Of a stretch of 64,000 nucleotides of DNA, positions 42,978 through 50,991 are shown piece after piece (position 1 is the first letter of the stretch; the number at the start of each line of letters is the position of its first letter). Under the pieces are notes generated by a model. The model did no database searches. It was not told the DNA's origin and saw nothing but the letters and a program-made list of their open reading frames with translations. Source of the stretch: G965222505 sp965222505. Lineage in GTDB: Bacteria > Bacteroidota > Rhodothermia > Rhodothermales > DATKEJ01. Location of the stretch: assembly GCA_965222505.1 (NCBI GenBank), contig OZ244956.1:3906001-3970000 (forward strand), read 5' to 3'. The position numbers were made by a program, and so were the translations under genes.

Positions 42978-43802
42978 ATGGGGTTGATGATGTTACGCAC
43001 AGGATTGCTGGTGACCCTGTTGGTGGTGCTCCCTGCCATGCCCACTGCTGATGAATACCCGGGTGATGCCGCGTACACGGCCCTTATTCAGGCGCTTCGG
43101 CAACAAGTGCACAGCGATGCAATGGACTTTCCCTGGGCAGGCCGGCAAGGGGTTTCGCGGGAGGCGCTGTGCCGCGGGTTTGTAGACCGGCACCATACCG
43201 CGAAAAACCCCGAAATGACACAGCCCAACACGGCATGGGTCGGGTACGACGAACGCACCCCGCTTGAGGATGCCTGCCTGAGCGCCCTCACCGAAACCAC
43301 AGGGTATCCGGGACCAGAGGGATGGGCGGCCTGGCAAGGGACGCACCAGGGAACCTGGTATGCGTCTGATGCCCAGTTTCAGGATACGGCACAATGGGGT
43401 ATGCCGGAACGCATCCCTTCAAAGGTAGATGGAGATTTCGGCCAGGAAGGCGATTTGCGCACGTACACCCTGCAACGGGTCCATTGGCCGGGCCGGACGG
43501 TGGGGCGCGACGGCTGGAACCAGTCGCACCCCGAGGTTCCGTACGTATGGGGTTGGGACCCCAAGGAAAACGGCAATGAAAACGGCCGGATCGGGGCACA
43601 CCTCGGCTTTTCCTTTACGGCAGGGCCGTTACACGGGCTCCTCTGGATCACGCCGAAGACGGCATATTTCGAAGTGGTAAATACGCAGACCCTGGTCACC
43701 CGAATGGTGAACGGTCGGGCCGTACGCGGCTTTGCCAAGGCCAGTACAGAACTGGCCGGCCCCCACGGTGGAGGGCTCGGCCAGTGGATGATTGTGCGTT
43801 AG
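42978..43802 (+). CDS. Secreted protein of unknown function
   Basis: I do not recognise this 274-residue protein. It has a signal peptide (LLVTLLVVLPAMPTADE) and a mature part rich in Trp, Gly and Pro, including GYPGPEGWAAWQGTHQGTWY and WDPKENGNENGRIGAHLGFSF. Two cysteines lie in the N-terminal half. The start codon immediately follows the stop of the FG-GAP gene, so it is almost certainly co-translated with it. ATGs at 42987 and 42990 are alternatives. Its place at the end of a permease/FG-GAP operon suggests a periplasmic or surface role in glycan use. Confidence 0.7.
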   Translation: MGLMMLRTGLLVTLLVVLPAMPTADEYPGDAAYTALIQALRQQVHSDAMDFPWAGRQGVSREALCRGFVDRHHTAKNPEMTQPNTAWVGYDERTPLEDACLSALTETTGYPGPEGWAAWQGTHQGTWYASDAQFQDTAQWGMPERIPSKVDGDFGQEGDLRTYTLQRVHWPGRTVGRDGWNQSHPEVPYVWGWDPKENGNENGRIGAHLGFSFTAGPLHGLLWITPKTAYFEVVNTQTLVTRMVNGRAVRGFAKASTELAGPHGGGLGQWMIVR

Positions 43803-43810
43803 AAGAACCG

Positions 43811-45337
43811 TTACTCGTTAAGTTGAACCGGCCTGTATCCACCTTTTGAACGGAAGTAGAAAATGAGCCCCAGGTAGCACAGCAGCATAAAGATGGGGAA
43901 GATCGCTACCGTCTTCAGGGCATCCTTTTTCGCGGCTGATTGCACCTCGGATATGGCTGCACGATCAGCTTCAGAGGCCTGGGCCACGGCATCACCGTCG
44001 AGGGCTTCGTATCGACCGAAGACGCCGGTTTTTTGCAGGGTCACGTAGGAGTCGTGCAGGCTGGTGTTGTTGGCCTCGTCATAGGCCACGAGGTTGCTGT
44101 TGACTGCTGTATCCTGGAAATACCCGAGGAAGGGGTTACCCACCACGCCGACGGCCAGCATGCCCACCCCGGCGATGGCGTTCAGCGTCAGCGCACCGCC
44201 GCGCGGGAATTGTTCAGCGACCACACCGAGGGAGGTCGGCCAGAAGAACGTTTTGCCGAGGCCGTAGAGCGTAGCGGCCAGCAGAATGGCAAATCCGGTT
44301 GCGCCGGAGAGCAGGAACAGCCCCGTCGCGGCAATCGCCGCACTCGCCGCCAGCAGGCCCAGGGGCGAAATGCGTTTCACGATGTGCCCGGCATAGAACC
44401 GCAGCACCATCATAATGGCCGACGTATAGACCAGCACCCACCCCGGGCTGATGCCCAGGCCACTGAACTCCGGCGTCATCAAATCGGTAATCCAACTGTC
44501 TACACCGAGTTCCGTGATGGCCAGCGGCATCATGATGATCAGCATCAACAGGAACAAGGGGCGGCCGAAGGAACGGGTGTAGTACCCATAAATGGCTACC
44601 AGGACCACGATGATGATGCCGGTCAACCAGTAGGACAGCGCAAACACCCGACCGATCTCGATCATGATGAGTGCCGTACAGATCAGCGCCCCGGCAATGC
44701 CGACCTCGGCCAGCATATCCCGGTAGGGCACCCCGGCGGCCACGCGCTCCTGCACCGGGAATTTCTCGTTCCAGAGCATGGCGCCGTAGATGATCGTCGG
44801 GATCAGCAGGAGCCCGACCTTGACCTGCCAACTCACGTTCAGGCCCAGCGCAATGGTCAGGATACCGCCGAGCACGAGCCCGCCGGGCCAGCCGGCGTGC
44901 AGGATGTTGAGCCACTTGGTTTTTTCCTTGCTGAAGAGGGTCGCCACGACGGGGTTGATGTAGGCTTCCACCGTACCGTTGCCCAGCGCAACGATGAAGG
45001 TGCCGATGTAAAGCATCCAGTACCCGTCGGCGAAGATCGTGACGATGGCAGAGGCGATGTGACAGACCAGTCCGAAAATCATCGCGTTCCGGTACCCGAT
45101 ACGGTCGATAATCAGGCTAAATACGATGATACTGATGGCAAAGGGCCACAGGCCTACGCCAAGCAGTTCCCCTTTCTGGGTCTCGGTCAGGTTAAAGTCT
45201 GCGCCCCAGTCATTGATGATAAGCGCTCGAATGATAAACCCGAAGGCCGTCGCGACGAGCGCAATGAAACAGCCCCAGAAGAGGCGTTTGTCGTGGTGGT
45301 TGAGGCCTTGGGCCTCAGCGGAGGAGGTGTCTGTCAT
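43811..45337 (-). CDS. MFS sugar permease
   Basis: A 508-residue major facilitator with about 12 predicted membrane helices. The N-terminal half has NLTETQKGELLGVGLWPFAISIIVFSLIIDRIGYRNAMIFG, the family A-like loop between helices 2 and 3. A long periplasmic or cytoplasmic insert of about 100 residues near 390-475 (GYFQDTAVNSNLVAYDEANN ...) separates the last helices. It is not a GPH-type symporter. It stands alone, convergent with the unknown secreted gene, and an operator-like palindrome lies 42 bases upstream of its ATG, so it is probably a sugar importer controlled with the glycan locus. Confidence 0.83.
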   Translation of the reverse strand: MTDTSSAEAQGLNHHDKRLFWGCFIALVATAFGFIIRALIINDWGADFNLTETQKGELLGVGLWPFAISIIVFSLIIDRIGYRNAMIFGLVCHIASAIVTIFADGYWMLYIGTFIVALGNGTVEAYINPVVATLFSKEKTKWLNILHAGWPGGLVLGGILTIALGLNVSWQVKVGLLLIPTIIYGAMLWNEKFPVQERVAAGVPYRDMLAEVGIAGALICTALIMIEIGRVFALSYWLTGIIIVVLVAIYGYYTRSFGRPLFLLMLIIMMPLAITELGVDSWITDLMTPEFSGLGISPGWVLVYTSAIMMVLRFYAGHIVKRISPLGLLAASAAIAATGLFLLSGATGFAILLAATLYGLGKTFFWPTSLGVVAEQFPRGGALTLNAIAGVGMLAVGVVGNPFLGYFQDTAVNSNLVAYDEANNTSLHDSYVTLQKTGVFGRYEALDGDAVAQASEADRAAISEVQSAAKKDALKTVAIFPIFMLLCYLGLIFYFRSKGGYRPVQLNE

Positions 45338-45379
45338 GAGGGCGGCGGTTTGGTAGGGGTGGTGAGGAAGGGTTAAGTT

Positions 45380-45398
45380 TATTCCATTTAATAGAATA
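45380..45398. promoter_or_regulatory. Putative ROK-repressor operator, site 3
   Basis: TATTCCATTTAATAGAATA is an imperfect palindrome, extended by TT on the left and A on the right. In reverse it matches site 2 at 14 of 19 positions. The bases after it (AGTCAATTGAATGGGCTAT) resemble those after site 2 (AATCAACTCGATTGGGTAT). It lies 42 bases upstream of the MFS permease gene. Confidence 0.55.
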
Positions 45399-45436
45399 AG
45401 TCAATTGAATGGGCTATTTTGAAACAAAAGAAAAAC

Positions 45437-45592
45437 AGCCCGTTTGCCCCGTTGGAGCTATACAACCTGACAGAGGACCCGCTCGAAACCACCAACCGCA
45501 TCGAGGACGAACCGGAGATCTTCAAGCAGCTTGCCGTTGCCTTGCGGGTCTACATCCGGGAGGGCGGAAAGGTGCCGTGGCAGCGCAGATGA
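45437..45592 (+). pseudogene. Sulfatase C-terminal remnant
   Basis: One frame ending at TGA 45590-45592 encodes about 51 residues (APLELYNLTEDPLETTN..., then EIFKQLAVALRVYIREGG). This is the signature C-terminus of arylsulfatases, where (E)LYDL..DP.E..N precedes a helix. No start codon or sulfatase core (CxPSR) lies upstream; a stop at 45392-45394 closes the frame within the operator region. It is the 3' end of a lost sulfatase gene. Confidence 0.65.
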
Positions 45593-45697
45593 CCTGTCAA
45601 TGTGAATAGCGTAACCATCACGTGCTGATTGCGTAGTCTATGCCTCAGCCCAAGTGGCTCCCTTTTACCCGCATGAAGCACCGGCTATTTACCTGTT

Positions 45698-46483
45698 ATG
45701 TCCTTGAGGGCCATCTATCGTCGTACGCATTTCGGGCCGTTCTCTATACTCGAAGCCAGCTATTGCCCTGGGGTTCGTATGCCACCCCATGAAGATGGTG
45801 GGCTCCGCATCAGTATGGTCATCTCCGGGCTTGTGCAGGAACAGGCACAGGGAAAAGAGGAATTGGGGTCGGCTGCGAGCGTGGTGGTGAAGTCGGGCGA
45901 TGTAAAACATGCCAATGTATTCGGGCCCCAGGGCGCAAAAGTACTGTCGATTGCCATTCCAGACACGTCGATACTGGGCACGCACACGGTAGACGGATGG
46001 TGTTGGTATCACGGAGGGCCGGTATCACAGGAAGCGGTCCGGTTTTTCAGAGCCTACCAATCTGAATCAGCCCATCCGTGTGTGGTTGAGGAAGGGGCCT
46101 ATGCCTTAGTCGGGGCGTTGCGTGAGGCTACAATACGGAAGCCTGATCACGCGGTGCCTCCGTTGTGGTTACAGCAAATACGGGAGCGGCTCCATGACAC
46201 GTTTACCGACAGCTATTCGGTCAGCGACTTGGCACGCGAGGCAGACATACACCCGGTCTATTTGACCCGAATGTTTCGTCGCTACTTCGGCTGCTCCGTT
46301 ACGCGATACATGCAACGGCTGCGGGTACACCAGGCCGCAAACCGTTTGGCTTCCTCGGACCAGCCCATGGCCCAACTTGCCCTGGAGGCCGGTTTTTTCG
46401 ATCAGAGTCATCTATCTCGAGCCTTCAAGATGGAACTCGGACAGACGCCCGGACAATTTCGGGCGCACATGCAGCGTTTTTGA
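45698..46483 (+). CDS. AraC-family transcriptional regulator
   Basis: A 261-residue regulator. The N-terminal 140 residues form a cupin-like sensing region (MPPHEDGGLRISMVISGLVQEQ). The C-terminal 100 residues hold the AraC double helix-turn-helix: YSVSDLAREADIHPVYLTRMFRRYFGCSV and PMAQLALEAGFFDQSHLSRAFKMELGQTPGQFR. It may sense a small molecule and control nearby genes, possibly the convergent serine hydrolase, but no operator was identified. Confidence 0.9.
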   Translation: MSLRAIYRRTHFGPFSILEASYCPGVRMPPHEDGGLRISMVISGLVQEQAQGKEELGSAASVVVKSGDVKHANVFGPQGAKVLSIAIPDTSILGTHTVDGWCWYHGGPVSQEAVRFFRAYQSESAHPCVVEEGAYALVGALREATIRKPDHAVPPLWLQQIRERLHDTFTDSYSVSDLAREADIHPVYLTRMFRRYFGCSVTRYMQRLRVHQAANRLASSDQPMAQLALEAGFFDQSHLSRAFKMELGQTPGQFRAHMQRF

Positions 46484-46484
46484 G

Positions 46485-48233
46485 TTACTTGATGAGGCGC
46501 TTTTCATCGAACTCCGGCACACGCTGTATCGGGTTCATGCCGAATCCGGCAATCTGTCCGTCCTCTGTAAGCTCGAAGCGTACCATGACCTGTGCACCCC
46601 TTGCACTCTCAAAGCTGCGCCAATACCGCCAGGTGCCGCTACGTAACACCCAGGCTTCCTCCATCAAGCCGGTCTCCGGACCCACCCGCTGGCTCAGGAA
46701 ACGCATGCGTCTGGTCCAGTCTTCCTGGCTGTTGGTGCCTTGAATCGGCTGATAGCGTGATGCCTTCCAAAGGGCATCCGCATCCTTCGCCGACAGGGAC
46801 TGGGCATATCCACGGACCACAGGCAGGAGGTCAGGATTGGGCTGTTGCAGCATTACAGCGGTCGAGGCATTCGTTCGCGAAAAGGCAAGGGTGCGGCCTT
46901 CCGGTTCCAGCGTGATGGTTAGGATACCATCAGGCCTGTGTGACAGGTTTAGCCAGGAAACGTCCTCCGGGTTAAACAAGACCCAAACCTTGTTCAGGCC
47001 GGCGTTTAAGGGTCCCGGCGTGGCCCCGAGTCCGTTTCCGCCCAGTACCGGCACGCCTTCTTGATTGCTCAATTCCAGCATGGTGCCGTTTGGCGTGGTG
47101 TATACGCCGTTTTTCGGTACCTCGCGGGTGCCGGGTACGAAGTCCTCATCCAGTCCGGGTACCGGGCCGAACGGGTCGCCCAGGGCGATGGCTGTGATCC
47201 CCTGGTTCAGGGCTTGTCGCCAGTTTTGGGTCATGTTGTTGTGTGCCCAGACGATCACGATATCCTCATCGGGATAAATCCGAATCTGGCTTTGCATGGC
47301 TTGGAGACCGCCTCCCTTGTGGATGCGCAGGCGGCCTGCATCTTCCCGGTCGGTATGCCAGCCATAGGCTTCCTCCTCGGTGTCATCAAACATTTTTTGG
47401 TGCTGATCAAGGGGGAGGAGGTCGCCGTGGCGCAGGGCATCAACCCAGCGAAAAATATCGCGAGCCGTGGCCGTGATCCCTGTCGATCCGGCAAATCCCC
47501 ACCCCCAACCCTCGGCGTACATATCAGGCGCAGGGGCCTGGGATGTATCCTGGTAGCCGAGGGCCAGGCCGGGCTCGCCGAATGTGGTTTCGGAAATAAA
47601 CCGGGCTGATTTCAAGTCCAGGGGTTCGAAAAAGCGTGTGCGGATAAACTGTTCAAACGGCACCTCGCTGATTTCCTCAACGAGTGCGGCCAACAAGCTG
47701 GAGCCGGCGTTGGTATACCGGTAGCTTTCACCGGGTGGCGACTCGAAGGGCGCATGCTTCATTGATTCGATGTATGCCGTGCGGTCCGGTCCGTACGCAA
47801 GTTCGGAATCGCGCCGGTGGGCAAGCCCCGCGGTGTGGGTTGCCAGATGATGAAGGGTAGCTGCGGATTTACGGTCGTCGGGAAAGGTCCCGATGTAGTG
47901 CTCCAGGGTATCATCTACGCTGAGGAGGCCGTCGGCTTCCAGGGCCAGCACGGCTGCGCCGGTGAAGGTCTTGGCGACGGAGGCAAAATCAAATCGGGTA
48001 TCGGCTGTGTTTAGTTCACGGGTTTCCCGGTTCGCGTACCCATAGCCTTTTTCAAAAATGATGGTTGATCCACGGGCCACAAGCACCGTGCCCGAGAAGC
48101 CCCAGCTTTCATAGGTAGAAAGCAGTTGATTCAAACGGTCCTGGATTTCAACATGCTGATTTTGGCACGTCGCTGCGGAGGTAGCCATAACAAACAGGAT
48201 GGCAAAAAGGCCCATGAATGGGATGGACTTCAT
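46485..48233 (-). CDS. Serine hydrolase, class C beta-lactamase/penicillin-binding-protein-like
   Basis: A 582-residue exported protein. The active-site motifs of the serine beta-lactamase fold are present: S85-V-A-K88 (DFASVAKTF), Y173-T-N175 (YRYTNAGSS) and HKGG (RIHKGGGLQ). The catalytic domain covers about 30-370. The last 200 residues form a separate beta-rich region resembling lipocalin-like C-terminal domains of such hydrolases. An N-terminal hydrophobic signal ends near ATSAATC, possibly a lipobox. Family members include D-aminopeptidases, esterases and beta-lactamases, and I cannot choose among them. It is convergent with the AraC gene, two bases apart. Confidence 0.86.
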   Translation of the reverse strand: MKSIPFMGLFAILFVMATSAATCQNQHVEIQDRLNQLLSTYESWGFSGTVLVARGSTIIFEKGYGYANRETRELNTADTRFDFASVAKTFTGAAVLALEADGLLSVDDTLEHYIGTFPDDRKSAATLHHLATHTAGLAHRRDSELAYGPDRTAYIESMKHAPFESPPGESYRYTNAGSSLLAALVEEISEVPFEQFIRTRFFEPLDLKSARFISETTFGEPGLALGYQDTSQAPAPDMYAEGWGWGFAGSTGITATARDIFRWVDALRHGDLLPLDQHQKMFDDTEEEAYGWHTDREDAGRLRIHKGGGLQAMQSQIRIYPDEDIVIVWAHNNMTQNWRQALNQGITAIALGDPFGPVPGLDEDFVPGTREVPKNGVYTTPNGTMLELSNQEGVPVLGGNGLGATPGPLNAGLNKVWVLFNPEDVSWLNLSHRPDGILTITLEPEGRTLAFSRTNASTAVMLQQPNPDLLPVVRGYAQSLSAKDADALWKASRYQPIQGTNSQEDWTRRMRFLSQRVGPETGLMEEAWVLRSGTWRYWRSFESARGAQVMVRFELTEDGQIAGFGMNPIQRVPEFDEKRLIK

Positions 48234-48324
48234 GGTTTACACCGGGTTCATTGGTAAATACACAATGCCCCATAGTATAAACGCCTGACGCCAAAGTATT
48301 GTACGGATCAAACCTGATCGTGCC

Positions 48325-50280
48325 TTACTTCACGTTCACCAGCACCTGAATCACCCCGGCTCCGTTTCCGTCGAAGGATTCCAGGGCTTTGCCCAACACC
48401 ATACCAAACCCGAGTTTTTCGGGCGCACCCTTCATGGCATGGCCGACGGTGGAGGACGTGACCAGCAGATCCCCGATTTGAATGGGGCCGTTTTCGCCCG
48501 TCACTTTGGTCGGGATGACGCCGACGAGGCCCATGGGCACCTTTTCATCCAGTATGCCTTCGATGGGTCCCTCATGCAGCAAAACCCCCGGTTTGGTGGC
48601 GTAGACCCCGGCGACCAGTGTGGAGTAGGATGTGCTGCTTTTTTCAACGGTGCGGGTTGTTTGGGTTGAGATGACCAGCACATCGCCTGGTTCGTAGTGG
48701 CTGGTGGGGCCAATGACCGGGAAGGCTTCAGCGAGGTCCACCCCGCCGCCCGTGATGGTGCCGGCTGCATGGATATCTCCGTCCGGGTCAAAGCGCATCA
48801 GCGCCGTGTTGGCAGCATAGTTGCTGTTGGAGCCATACGTAAAATACAGGTGGCTGTTGCCTGAGCCCAGGGTCGTCTGGCGGACGATGGACCATTTATC
48901 GACGAGGCCGAAGCCACCGTGTTCGGCCAGGGTAATGCCAGAGCCCCAATAGCCGCCCTGACTGCTATACAATCCCAGGATGGCGTCGCTGGCTTCAACC
49001 AGGAGATCGTCGCTGTACACAGCCGTGTTGAAGAGCTGAATGTCATTGGCTTGGATATGTACTCCGGCTCCGGCCAGGGGAAAGTTGGTGCCGAAGCCTG
49101 TGCCGCCCCCGGCCCGGACCAGGAACTGATCGGCGACGTTGGAGGCAAAGTCGGCATTGGTATCATCGGCCCAGACGAAGGTGCCGTCGTGGTTGGCCTT
49201 GGCTCGGCGGCCTGCTGCAAAGCTGTACGCGCCTGTGGCTTCATTGTTGGACCCGCCGGGAACTGCGGCATAGTTGCCGTTGGCTGTGTTGTTGGTGCCG
49301 CCTGCAATCGCGGACCGGACACCCCCCGCTATGTTCTGGATGCCGCCACCAATCGTAGCCCCCTGGTTGGTCGCATCGTTTTCGTTGCCCCCGCCGACGG
49401 TAGCCCAGGAGGCCGTGGCATTGTTTTGGTCACCCCCTGAAATGGTAGGAGAAGATCCCCCCGTTACAGTATTGTTGATGCCGCCACCAATGGTGGCTCC
49501 ACTGCCGCCGCTGGTTTCATTACTGAAGCCCCCGCCAATGGTGTCATGCTGGCTGCCGGCCGAGTTCTCGGAACCACCCCCGATGGTGGCCTGGGCTGCA
49601 GAAGCCATGTTGAGTTGGCCCCCGCCGATGGTCGAGGTGTAGGCCGTGGCCTGGTTGACGAGGCCGCCACTCACCACGGCAGCCTGCCCCGCCGTATTCT
49701 CGTATCCCCCGGCCACCGTACCCCATTCGCTCGTTACCTCATTGACCTGTCCGGTTTTGCCGCCCCCGCTGATGGTGGCCCCCTTCACGTTGGCCCCGAT
49801 CTGGTTGTCATCATGGCCACCTACGATGTTCGGGGCACGGGTGGGGTCACTGTGGGGCAAGACCCGCAGGCCGCGTAAGCTGTGGGCATACGGGACGGCC
49901 CATAGGGGCGTGTGCGGCGTCAGCTCGGGGTCACCGCCGACCTGCACACCCAGTTCATAGCGCCGGTCAAAGGCCAATTCGTCAAAGGGGCCAAAGCCAC
50001 TTAGGACCGTGCCGCCTCCAATCGTCACATTATACACGCCGTTTTGCACGGAAACGGCGCTGTGGGTTTCGCCCCAAACGGTTGTACTTCCGTGATAGAG
50101 CCGAAGCGTCAGGCTGATGGTACCGTTGACCGGGCCATTGGTATCTGTCAAAAAGCCTTGATAGGAAAACGGGGCTGGGACCTGAGCTTTTACAGGGTTC
50201 GAAAAGGCGAAAAGGAATCCCGTCCAGGCCATGCACAGAAAGATCCTGGGCACGGAATGAAAATGCGAAGCGGTTAACAT
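48325..50280 (-). CDS. Surface protein with YadA-head-like GGG/N-A repeats
   Basis: A 651-residue secreted protein. I start it at ATG 50280, where a signal peptide (IFLCMAWTGFLFAFSNPVKAQ) begins; the longer frame from 50622 runs through the sigma-factor gene's region and is unlikely. Residues 25-135 form a common bacterial N-domain (PFSYQGFLTDTNGPVNGTISLTLRLY). About 12 repeats of 15-20 residues follow (roughly DNA 49200-49800) with the pattern ATIGGG..N.A....A, as in trimeric adhesin heads. The last 130 residues (YEPGDVLVISTQTT ... GDLLVTSSTVGHAMKG) resemble tail-fibre-type chaperone or endosialidase-like ends. Probably a surface adhesin or fibre. Confidence 0.75.
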   Translation of the reverse strand: MLTASHFHSVPRIFLCMAWTGFLFAFSNPVKAQVPAPFSYQGFLTDTNGPVNGTISLTLRLYHGSTTVWGETHSAVSVQNGVYNVTIGGGTVLSGFGPFDELAFDRRYELGVQVGGDPELTPHTPLWAVPYAHSLRGLRVLPHSDPTRAPNIVGGHDDNQIGANVKGATISGGGKTGQVNEVTSEWGTVAGGYENTAGQAAVVSGGLVNQATAYTSTIGGGQLNMASAAQATIGGGSENSAGSQHDTIGGGFSNETSGGSGATIGGGINNTVTGGSSPTISGGDQNNATASWATVGGGNENDATNQGATIGGGIQNIAGGVRSAIAGGTNNTANGNYAAVPGGSNNEATGAYSFAAGRRAKANHDGTFVWADDTNADFASNVADQFLVRAGGGTGFGTNFPLAGAGVHIQANDIQLFNTAVYSDDLLVEASDAILGLYSSQGGYWGSGITLAEHGGFGLVDKWSIVRQTTLGSGNSHLYFTYGSNSNYAANTALMRFDPDGDIHAAGTITGGGVDLAEAFPVIGPTSHYEPGDVLVISTQTTRTVEKSSTSYSTLVAGVYATKPGVLLHEGPIEGILDEKVPMGLVGVIPTKVTGENGPIQIGDLLVTSSTVGHAMKGAPEKLGFGMVLGKALESFDGNGAGVIQVLVNVK

Positions 50281-50388
50281 GGTAAGATGTGTGCTTTTTT
50301 TGTTTATTAGGTTCTGCTCTGTATTCAAAAACACTACAATGGGGAAATGTGGCTCATCAGTGGCCCAATCCCATAGGCACGTCACGCC

Positions 50389-50979
50389 ATGGATACCGCA
50401 AAACAAACGGTCGTTATGCAACTCCTGGAAGACGTACGGGCCGGTGACCAAGGGGCGTTGGACCAGTTGTTTTCGTTGACGTATGAGGAATTGCGTAACC
50501 TGGCCCGGCAACAGCGCAGGCGGTGGCAGGGGGACTATACCCTCAACACCACGGCATTGGTACACGAGGCATACGTCAAGCTGGTCAACCAGAAACAGGT
50601 CCACATTGAAGGCCGTGCCCACTTTCTGGCCCTGGCCTCACGCGCCATGCGGCACATCCTGAGCAACTACGCCCGCGACCAACGGCGGCAAAAACGAGGC
50701 GGGGACCACGTCAAAATCTCCCTGGACGACCTACAGGGTGGATTGGTCGGGGACGTTGTCATTACAGGCGCACAAGCCGATGTCCTCCTGGCCCTCGATG
50801 AATCCCTGAACCGGTTGGAACAGGTGGATGAACGGCAGAGCCGGGTGGTCGAGTGCCGGTTTTTCGGCCGCATGACCATCAACGATACCGCCCTGGCCCT
50901 CAACATTTCTCCGGCTACGGTCAAGCGCGACTGGGCGCTGGCCCAGGCCTGGCTCTACCGTGAACTGAAGGCCGAATAA
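50389..50979 (+). CDS. ECF-type RNA polymerase sigma factor
   Basis: A 196-residue sigma factor of the group usually found beside Ser/Thr kinases in Acidobacteria, Planctomycetes and Rhodothermales. Region 2 spans DQLFSLTYEELRNLARQQRRRW ... ALVHEAYVKLVNQ and ASRAMRHILSNYARDQRRQKRGG. Region 4 is ESLNRLEQVDERQSRVVECRFFGRMTINDTALALNISPATVKRDWALAQAWLYREL. No anti-sigma gene is adjacent; the kinase starting 12 bases downstream is the likely control partner. It directs transcription of a set of target genes that cannot be identified from this window. Confidence 0.92.
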   Translation: MDTAKQTVVMQLLEDVRAGDQGALDQLFSLTYEELRNLARQQRRRWQGDYTLNTTALVHEAYVKLVNQKQVHIEGRAHFLALASRAMRHILSNYARDQRRQKRGGDHVKISLDDLQGGLVGDVVITGAQADVLLALDESLNRLEQVDERQSRVVECRFFGRMTINDTALALNISPATVKRDWALAQAWLYRELKAE

Positions 50980-50991
50980 GAGGACACCCCT

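Noticed and set aside
43940..45376. 478-codon plus-strand open frame
   Set aside because: It is antisense to the MFS permease. Its His/Asp/Gln-rich product is the mirror of hydrophobic codons.
45409..45609. 66-codon plus-strand frame starting at an ATG
   Set aside because: It is out of frame with the sulfatase-like reading in the same bases. Only the frame ending at 45592 shows a protein family.
50281..50622. Extended N-terminus of the YadA-head-like protein
   Set aside because: The extra 114 residues run antisense through the sigma-factor gene and would bury the signal peptide that starts at 50280.
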